A DNA stretch of 11,720 nt from Deltaproteobacteria bacterium (GTDB lineage Bacteria; SAR324; JACQKK01): positions 1-11,720 of the forward strand of contig JAOUPZ010000066.1 in the NCBI GenBank assembly GCA_029879595.1. Direction: 5' to 3'. Made by a program: the position numbers and the translations under genes. Under the pieces are notes generated by a model. It was not told the DNA's origin and searched no databases. It saw nothing but the letters and a program-made list of their open reading frames with translations. The first letter of the stretch is position 1, and every line of letters begins with the position of its first letter. Below are positions 6,108 through 11,720 of the stretch, piece by piece.

Positions 6108-6134
6108 CCGGTTCAGCGCTAACCGCTGAACCGG
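6108..6134. terminator. perfect 11-bp hairpin downstream of coaBC
   Basis: CCGGTTCAGCG (6108-6118) and CGCTGAACCGG (6124-6134) are perfect inverted arms around a five-base loop. It lies about 125 bp past the coaBC stop codon and may serve as a terminator, but no T run follows on either strand. It could instead be a REP-like palindrome or the third stem of a structured RNA. Confidence 0.4.
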
Positions 6135-6259
6135 GGCGGGCGAAAAAACTGAAGGAATCTGAATCAAGGCGGTCTCCGTCACTGGGGGAGCCCGCGGGAT
6201 TGGGTCGACCGGCAGCCAAAGGATTGGCACGGGCGGAGGCCGCCGCCTTCTGATTCAGA

Positions 6260-7504
6260 CTATTTGGACAGCAGTTCCACCGCCTTTTCCATTATTACCC
6301 CCGCCAGTTCCGTTTTCTCCATCAGGGGCAGTCTCTGGGGCTCCCCGGCACCGCGGGTCAGCAGGGCCGCCCTGTTGCGGTCGCTGTCAAACCCCGAGTC
6401 CCGCTCGGTTATGTCGTTGGCCACCACCAGGTCCGCGTTCTTTTCTGCCAGCTTCCGGGCCGCGTTTTCCAGCAGATCCCGACTTTCCGCCGCGAACACG
6501 ACTGATACCTGCCCGGGGCGCTTGTCGCGACCGGTCTCGGCGGCTATATCGGCGTTCTGGAGCAGTTCCAGGGACAACTCACCCTGCTCCCCGCGCTTTA
6601 TCTTGTGCTCCTTCATCACCGCCGCCCGGAAGTCACTCACCGCAGCGGCAAACACGAAAACATCCGTATCCGATGACTCGGCCCGCACCGCAGCCAGCAT
6701 TTCCCCGGCAGTCACCACCGGCAGCACCCTCACCCCAGGGGGCGGGTTAAGGCCGGTCGGCCCGCTCACCAGCACCACCTCCGCGCCCCGCTGAGCCGCC
6801 GCCCCGGCCAGTGCATAACCCATCCTGCCGCTGGAGCGGTTGCTGATAAAGCGCACCGGATCGATCATTTCCCGGGTCGGCCCGGCGGTCACCAGCACCT
6901 TCCGCCCCGCAAGCACCCCTTTCTGCACGGCGGCAGGCCCCATACCCGAGGCCCCCCCCCGAAAATGCCCGGCCACCTGGGCCACTATCGAGGCCGGATC
7001 GGCCAGCCTTCCCGGAGCATGTGTTCCTTCGGCCAGAAACCCCTCCTCCGGAGGAATGATACACACCCCCCGCTCCTGCAATACCCTGATGTTTTCCCGG
7101 GTGGGGGCGGCGTTCAGCATCTTGTCGTTCATGGCCAGGGCCAGGCACACCGGTGCAGTGGTGGCCAGCAGCATGGTGGATAGTAAATCATCGGCCAGAC
7201 CGGCCCGCAGCTTTGCGGCAAAATTGGCCGTGCAGGGAGCCACCAGGGCCAGTTCCACCTCCTCGGCCAGCCGGATATGGTTGATCCGGTTCTCCTGGTC
7301 CAGGTCGAACAGGCCCGAGGCCACCGGCCTGCCCGAAAGGGTCTGGAAGGTCAGCGGTGCCACGAACTCACGGGCATGGGCCGTCATGACCACCGAAACA
7401 TCCGCTCCGGCTTTTTTTAATAGCCGCAAAATCTCCACGGCCTTATAGGCGGCTATCCCCCCCGTAACCCCCAGCAGTATGTTCCTTCCTTTAAGGCTTT
7501 CCAT
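6260..7504 (-). CDS. coaBC: bifunctional CoaBC: phosphopantothenoylcysteine decarboxylase / phosphopantothenate-cysteine ligase
   Basis: The 414-residue protein has the full two-domain layout of CoaBC, which makes 4'-phosphopantetheine for coenzyme A in the cytosol. The flavin-dependent CoaC domain (residues 5-180) shows G-V-T-G-G-I-A-A-Y-K (12-21), the active-site His in I-N-H-I-R (His76), A-P-C-T-A-N (89-94) and A-M-N (124-126). The CoaB domain (201-414) shows V-L-V-T-A-G-P-T-R-E, I-D-P-V-R-F-I-S-N-R-S-S-G-R-M-G (214-229), A-A-A-V-S-D-F-R (286-293), H-K-I-K-R (300-304) and V-V-A-N-D-I. The substrate lid, normally L-A-C-G, reads L-A-E-G (157-160), so the catalytic Cys is Glu159. The linker (about 180-200) is encoded partly by nine consecutive G. 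The ATG at 7504 is placed six codons before the first strand, as usual; no strong ribosome-binding site is seen. It is divergent from the chemoreceptor gene. Confidence 0.95.
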   Translation of the reverse strand: MESLKGRNILLGVTGGIAAYKAVEILRLLKKAGADVSVVMTAHAREFVAPLTFQTLSGRPVASGLFDLDQENRINHIRLAEEVELALVAPCTANFAAKLRAGLADDLLSTMLLATTAPVCLALAMNDKMLNAAPTRENIRVLQERGVCIIPPEEGFLAEGTHAPGRLADPASIVAQVAGHFRGGASGMGPAAVQKGVLAGRKVLVTAGPTREMIDPVRFISNRSSGRMGYALAGAAAQRGAEVVLVSGPTGLNPPPGVRVLPVVTAGEMLAAVRAESSDTDVFVFAAAVSDFRAAVMKEHKIKRGEQGELSLELLQNADIAAETGRDKRPGQVSVVFAAESRDLLENAARKLAEKNADLVVANDITERDSGFDSDRNRAALLTRGAGEPQRLPLMEKTELAGVIMEKAVELLSK

Positions 7505-7918
7505 AATATTTATTGGCTGAATTCTTATCCTGACGGCCCAGGCCGTAATTCCCGCGCCGGAACCATCCGGCCTGTTATTTTTCTCTGAATTTACAGCACT
7601 ATTTTCCGCGACCCTCGCGAAAAGTACAAGTCCGGATTTTTTTCCGTCCCGTCTGCGGTCTTCGGCAGAGCTTGTTTTACTTATTCATAAACTTATTTCA
7701 GGAACCTTTATTTATTTATATTCGTATATACGCTAACGGTCACGTTGTGAATATTGCAGCCACTACGAGGAGCACACTGCAATGCTGAGCCCCGCAACAC
7801 ACGCTGCTTTTCCAGACAGCCTGAACCCCTGCCATCCAATACCGGTTCGCCATTCCTTCCACCAGACCGCCCCCGGTCCATTTTCAGAATCCATCACCCC
7901 TCTCCGGAGAACCCGAGA
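7505..7918. other. divergent intergenic region between coaBC and the chemoreceptor gene
   Basis: These 414 bp should hold the promoters of both genes. The stretch 7675-7730 is AT-rich (TTATTCATAAACTTATTT and TTTATTTATTTATATT), in contrast to its surroundings; TATATT at 7717-7722 is -10-like, but its -35 (TATTTC) is poor. A small stem ACGGC/GCCGT (7533-7546) lies about 30 bp before coaBC. No flagellar sigma-28 or sigma-54 consensus is seen. A frame continuous with the chemoreceptor runs back to 7754 but has no membrane or family features. Confidence 0.6.
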
Positions 7919-9619
7919 ATGAAACTCAACCTGCGAAACAAGGTTCTTTCCGCGATAGTACTGTCCGCGGTCATATGCACCACCGCGGCCATAATCGTGG
8001 CCAGGATCAACATTGTAAACAACGGCATACAGGCCCTTTCGGAAAAATCACAAACCCTGCTCACCAGGCTGGAGGTAGGCCGGGACTACATCGCCGATAT
8101 GGGCATCATGAAAAAGCTTATCAATGAAGTTGTCGCCAACTACCCGGATGGAAAGCTGCCGGAAGCCGAGAAAACCCGGATACTCAAGGCTGTTCCCATT
8201 TTCGCCTCCTTCAAGCTCGGTGGCGTCAAGTCAGAGCAGGACCATTACAAGTTCAGGGTATTTTCCGCCAAGCCGCGCAACCAGGACAACGCTCCCACAC
8301 CGGCTGAATTGAAGATCTTCCAACGTCTCCGGGCGGAAAATGCCCGGGAACTAATTGAAACAACCAGCGATTCTGTGGTGGTTTACCGCCCGGTCCGGCT
8401 CTCCGCCGAGCAGGGCTGCCTGATCTGCCACGGGGCCGAGGCCAACAGCCCCTGGGGCAACGGAAACGACGTTCTGGGTTATCCCATGGAGGGCTATGTA
8501 GACGGTGAAATCCGGGGGGTGTTCTCGATCACATCCAGCCTGGCTCCCGTGATGGCCGCCAGCAACGCCGCCACCATGAAAATAGTAATCTGGGGGATGC
8601 TGTTTACGCTGCTGTCCATGGGCGTAGGGTATTTTCTGATGAAGGCCCCCCTGACCCACCTGACGACAGTGATTGAGCGCCTTACCTCAGCCTCCAGCCA
8701 GGTAACCACCGTATCCGATCAGCTAACCATGAACAGCCAGACCCTGGCGGAAGGATCGTCCACGCAGGCATCGAATCTTGAGGAAACATCGTCCACCCTG
8801 GAGGAGGTCGCCTCCATGACCCGCCAGAACGCCGACCATGCCCAGCAGGTGGACAATCTGGCTGCCCAGGCCCGCGACTTCACCAATCATGGACTGAACG
8901 CCATGCAGCGGATGGGCGAGGCCATCGGCAACATCAAGGAATCCTCGGATAAGACGGCGCTGATAATCAAGACCATTGACGCCATCGCCTTCCAGACCAA
9001 CCTGCTGGCGCTTAACGCGGCGGTGGAGGCCGCCCGGGCCGGCGATGCAGGACGGGGCTTCGCCGTGGTGGCCGAAGAGGTGCGCACACTGGCCCAGCGT
9101 AGCGCGGAGGCCGCCCGCGACACCAGCCTCCTCATCCAGGAATCGCAGGAAAGGGCGGAAATGGGCGTGGAGATGGCCGAGGAAATGAAGAAAGTCCTGG
9201 AGGACGTCAGCAGCAGCGTGACCGGAATGACAGAGTTGGTGCGAAGCGTGGCGGTCTCCAGCTCCGAGCAGTCCCGGGGCGTTGAGCAGATAAACAAGGC
9301 CGTGGCGGGTATGGATGAAATCACCCAGAGCAACGCCGCCAGTTCAGAGGAAACGTCCGCCTCCTGCCAGGAGTTGTATTCACAGGCCGCCGAGCTTCAG
9401 ACCATGCTGGATGACCTGGTGACCATCGTGAACGGCAGGCGCAACTACCGGGTCGGGGGACCTTCACAGTCCTCGCTTGCCAGAAATATAGCCCCGGCGG
9501 CCAACCCCGGACTGAGTCCCAAACTGTTCGAGCGCAAGGAAACAGCCCCGGAAGAACAACCTGCCGGAAAGGCGATTCCCTCCGCTGGCTATGACGATGA
9601 AGACTTCCGGTCGATATAG
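7919..9619 (+). CDS. methyl-accepting chemotaxis protein with periplasmic c-type haem sensor domain
   Basis: This 566-residue chemoreceptor has TM1 at about residues 9-29, a periplasmic sensor domain (30-220), TM2 at about 221-241 and a long cytoplasmic coiled coil. The sensor has one haem c attachment motif, C-L-I-C-H (167-171), in a Tll0287/DUF3365-like setting, similar to the haem-PAS sensors known from Geobacter chemoreceptors; such domains are thought to sense redox state or small ligands. The signalling hairpin tip is intact (A-F-Q-T-N-L-L-A-L-N-A-A-V-E-A-A-R-A-G, 357-375, then G-R-G-F-A-V-V-A-E-E-V-R). Little or no HAMP domain is visible: TM2 passes almost directly to A-P-L-T-H-L-T-T and the helical bundle. 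There is no C-terminal CheR-binding pentapeptide. The ATG at 7919 is chosen because it follows GGAG (7906-7909) and begins M-K-L-N-L-R-N-K just before TM1. The gene stands alone and converges with kpsD. Confidence 0.93.
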   Translation: MKLNLRNKVLSAIVLSAVICTTAAIIVARINIVNNGIQALSEKSQTLLTRLEVGRDYIADMGIMKKLINEVVANYPDGKLPEAEKTRILKAVPIFASFKLGGVKSEQDHYKFRVFSAKPRNQDNAPTPAELKIFQRLRAENARELIETTSDSVVVYRPVRLSAEQGCLICHGAEANSPWGNGNDVLGYPMEGYVDGEIRGVFSITSSLAPVMAASNAATMKIVIWGMLFTLLSMGVGYFLMKAPLTHLTTVIERLTSASSQVTTVSDQLTMNSQTLAEGSSTQASNLEETSSTLEEVASMTRQNADHAQQVDNLAAQARDFTNHGLNAMQRMGEAIGNIKESSDKTALIIKTIDAIAFQTNLLALNAAVEAARAGDAGRGFAVVAEEVRTLAQRSAEAARDTSLLIQESQERAEMGVEMAEEMKKVLEDVSSSVTGMTELVRSVAVSSSEQSRGVEQINKAVAGMDEITQSNAASSEETSASCQELYSQAAELQTMLDDLVTIVNGRRNYRVGGPSQSSLARNIAPAANPGLSPKLFERKETAPEEQPAGKAIPSAGYDDEDFRSI

Positions 9620-9643
9620 CCCGGCCCGCAAGGCTTTTGTACC

Positions 9644-9676
9644 GGCGGCTAATGGAGCTTTGCCCCTTTAGCCGCC
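9644..9676. terminator. hairpin between convergent chemoreceptor and kpsD genes
   Basis: GGCGGCTAA (9644-9652) and TTAGCCGCC (9668-9676) form a perfect 9-bp stem around a 15-base loop, 24 bp after the chemoreceptor stop. No T tract follows. Its place between two convergent genes supports a bidirectional terminator role. A weaker AGCC/GGCT stem followed by TTTG lies just before it (9618-9639). Confidence 0.45.
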
Positions 9677-9807
9677 TCACAGGGGATTGGTTAAGCCCTT
9701 GCCCCTGACGGAGCAACCGCACCAGGGGAGTACCTCTGAAAAACCATTGTCGCGGGAGAAGGAGGCCGGAAAAAGTGATCCCGGTTTTGGATGGTCATGT
9801 GACCTGA

Positions 9808-11484
9808 TTAATACATCTGCATGACCACCGCGCTGGACACGGCTATCTTGTAGATTATGTCGGTGAGCGTGGCCGCAAGCTGCAGGTTCTTGGTGGGCAC
9901 CTTGGGCAGCACCAGAATCTCGTCTCCGGGTCTCACATCACCGCTATCGGTTTCCACCTCACCCGAAGGGCGTACCAGGATGATTTTTTTGGGGTCGGCC
10001 TGATCGGTGAATCCACCCGAGCGGTTGATGTACTCCTCGGCGTCATCGCCCTTTTTGAACACATGGGCCTGCGCTATCAGCACCTCACCGCTCACCAGCA
10101 CCGCGCCTGTGCGCCGGGGAACGAATATGACATCGCCATCCTCAAGCAGCATCTTCCGGGCGTTGTCATTGTTGGCCACCACCACCAGGCCCTTCATTTC
10201 CACCTCGCGGGCCCGCTTGACAAAATCAGAAAGCATGGCCGCCTCCTGCGACCTGATCTTGGCCTCCTCGTCCGTGGCCGAAGACGCCAGCAGATAGGTG
10301 TTTTCCAGTCGGTGCAGGCTTTCCTCCAGGGTCTGTTTCTGCCTTTCGGCCACGCTGACCCGCCGGAGCGAAATCAACTCGTGCATGGCCAGTTCCTTGT
10401 TCACCGGAACATGATCCAGCATCTCTCCCAGGGTGGTGTTGTTGGGTACCACATACTGCGAAGGCCCCAGGTGCGCCCCGTCGACCCTGATGGTGATCAT
10501 GTCGGTTTTTTCATCGGCGGCGAACACCACCTGGTCTCCATCGAAAAGGTCGACCCGGGTGAATTCCTCAAAGGTGAGATAGCTGGAAAACGGAATGCTC
10601 TTGCGGGTGCCCGATACCTGAACATGGGATACGGCGGGGCTGGTGCGCGCCATATCCGACAGGTCGCGCCCGGTGATCTGGCTTCCGGAAAGCTCAAACC
10701 GGTAGGCGTTTCTGATCTCACCCGAGGCCCCTACGGCCCCGCCCCGGGGGCCCACGATAATGGTGTCGTCATCCCGGAACTGGAGTATGGGTATCTTCCC
10801 CTTAAGCAAAAATTCATACAGGTCCGCCTTGTGGACCTCCTGCCCCCCGCGCAGGATGCGGATATCGCGGTAGCTTCCCTTCTGGGGATCCACCCCGCCG
10901 GCGTTGTCGATGAAGTACAGGATCGAATTGGAGGCTATCCCGGTGTATCTGCCGGGACTGAGGACGAATCCGGTCACGAACACCGCCACCGGCTGGGAAC
11001 TGTTCAGGCTGGTATAGACATTGACGTTGCTGGTGTAAATATTTCTCACGGCGGTGTTTACCACCGTGTTCAGGTCAGCGTTCCGAACCCCAGCCACCTT
11101 GACCGGCCCCACATTGGGAATGAACACGTTGCCCTGGGGGTCAACCACCAGGATATCGTTTATGGTCACCGTGCCCCAGATGCGCAGGGCTATCTGATCT
11201 CCTTCACTGATGCGGTAGTCCGGATTGATTCCCCGTTCCTGCTCCTTGCGGAATCCCCCTGTGAACAGGTTATAGCCAAAGGGCCGCAGCTCATCCTCAC
11301 CGCTTTCCGGCTGGGAAGGCACTGCCTCCTGGGCCTGTTGCTGGGGTTGCTTTCCTGAAGTAGCATCCCCCATGCCAAGGCCCTGGGCGGAAGCCGGGAG
11401 CGGAATACCCGCCAGAACGAACAACAGCAGGGCCGACATAACGCCCGGCAGAAGGCTCCGCAACCCCCGGCCCTTCGCAAGCAC
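9808..11484 (-). CDS. kpsD: KpsD-type capsular polysaccharide export protein (Poly_export/SLBB)
   Basis: The protein resembles KpsD of group 2 capsule systems along its length. With the chosen start it has 558 residues, the size of E. coli KpsD as I recall it. Residues 1-33 form a signal peptide ending A-S-A, with no lipobox Cys. The Poly_export domain starts near residue 88 (Y-R-I-S-E-G-D-Q-I-A-L-R-I-W-G; V-D-P-Q-G-N-V-F-I-P-N-V-G-P-V). SLBB-type units follow at about 170 (V-T-G-F-V-L-S-P-G-R-Y), 333 (V-D-G-A-H-L-G) and 463 (S-G-E-V-L), and the C-terminus has L-P-K-V-P-T-K-N and I-I-Y-K-I-A-V. KpsD works in the periplasm and outer membrane with KpsE to move capsule polymer to the surface. 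The GTG at 11484 is chosen because it follows GGGAG at a 6-base spacing and gives a normal signal peptide. ATG 11577 and ATG 11688 are in frame, but the added residues look non-coding. Other capsule genes are not in the window and may lie beyond the right edge. Confidence 0.92.
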   Translation of the reverse strand: MLAKGRGLRSLLPGVMSALLLFVLAGIPLPASAQGLGMGDATSGKQPQQQAQEAVPSQPESGEDELRPFGYNLFTGGFRKEQERGINPDYRISEGDQIALRIWGTVTINDILVVDPQGNVFIPNVGPVKVAGVRNADLNTVVNTAVRNIYTSNVNVYTSLNSSQPVAVFVTGFVLSPGRYTGIASNSILYFIDNAGGVDPQKGSYRDIRILRGGQEVHKADLYEFLLKGKIPILQFRDDDTIIVGPRGGAVGASGEIRNAYRFELSGSQITGRDLSDMARTSPAVSHVQVSGTRKSIPFSSYLTFEEFTRVDLFDGDQVVFAADEKTDMITIRVDGAHLGPSQYVVPNNTTLGEMLDHVPVNKELAMHELISLRRVSVAERQKQTLEESLHRLENTYLLASSATDEEAKIRSQEAAMLSDFVKRAREVEMKGLVVVANNDNARKMLLEDGDVIFVPRRTGAVLVSGEVLIAQAHVFKKGDDAEEYINRSGGFTDQADPKKIILVRPSGEVETDSGDVRPGDEILVLPKVPTKNLQLAATLTDIIYKIAVSSAVVMQMY

Positions 11485-11720
11485 GAAGGACTCCCGGAGG
11501 CGCTTTCTTGCACTGCGGCCCGGACCGGACGTGCTGTGGCTTCTTGAAATTTCGGTGATTGGTTCCTGAGTACCCATCTTCGTATGCCGTAGGGTATAAC
11601 CCCTTATTCCCCGCCCGTCACGGGAGCTCCGCTCAAATGCAGGGGTTCGACCCCCGGAAGTTTGGAGAGTGGACGCAGCAGATACCATGTGTCCCTGGTT
11701 CCCCGGCAGGCCGCCTGTAT
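11485..11720. other. upstream region of kpsD to the window edge
   Basis: The kpsD frame stays open back to ATG 11688, so part of this could be coding if an upstream start is used, but its amino-acid composition is not signal-peptide-like and no family similarity is seen. No clear promoter, riboswitch motif or tRNA was found. A perfect but short CCCGT/ACGGG stem lies near 11615-11625. Confidence 0.4.

Noticed and set aside
10063..11358. 431-codon open frame on the plus strand
   Set aside because: It lies entirely antisense to kpsD, whose motifs are unmistakable, and its translation is His/Gly-rich without family features.
11638..11657. tRNA T-arm-like sequence with GGGGTTCGACCCCC
   Set aside because: The T stem pairs only three bases in tRNA register, and there is no acceptor stem, anticodon arm or D arm around it on either strand.

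Overview
The window looks like chromosomal DNA of a GC-rich, anaerobic Desulfobacterota-type (former Deltaproteobacteria) bacterium. The points for this are c-type haem motifs in a small membrane protein and in a chemoreceptor sensor domain, a KpsD-type capsule exporter, and a proteobacterial RppH. The taxonomic call is inference; no rRNA or other phylogenetic marker is present.

Layout, left to right. (1) 1-2600 is a tight plus-strand run: the 3' part of a YgjP-type zinc metallopeptidase gene, rppH (RNA 5' pyrophosphohydrolase), a one-TM c-type haem-binding protein, and a TSUP (TauE/SafE) membrane transporter. (2) 2600-4008 is about 1.4 kb with no recognisable gene. It begins with an AT-rich island (about 2690-3060) that contrasts with the GC-rich genes, and holds a ribosome-binding-site-like AAGGAGGG before a 58-codon frame, several inverted repeats, an 18-bp tandem repeat and a doubtful 134-codon frame. 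(3) 4009-5751 encodes an unrecognised 580-residue protein whose C-terminal half looks like two winged-helix units; a replication initiator or transcription regulator is possible but unproven. Two palindromes lie upstream of it. (4) 5734-6134 is dense in secondary structure: two hairpins at the end of that gene, a 15-bp tandem repeat, then three consecutive hairpin structures within 141 bp. (5) 6260-7504 (minus) is coaBC, complete in length, but the catalytic cysteine of the CoaC domain is replaced by glutamate and the interdomain linker contains a G9 run. (6) 7919-9619 (plus) is a methyl-accepting chemotaxis protein with a periplasmic CxxCH haem sensor domain. (7) 9808-11484 (minus) is kpsD, a secreted SLBB-domain polysaccharide exporter, convergent with the chemoreceptor.

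The genes do not form one pathway. They are housekeeping (rppH, coaBC), redox or membrane (haem protein, TSUP), sensory (chemoreceptor) and surface (kpsD) functions around two non-coding, repeat-rich intervals that flank the unidentified 580-residue protein. The most interesting items are that protein with its palindrome-rich flanks, the possible structured RNA at 5994-6134, and the cysteine-less CoaC site.
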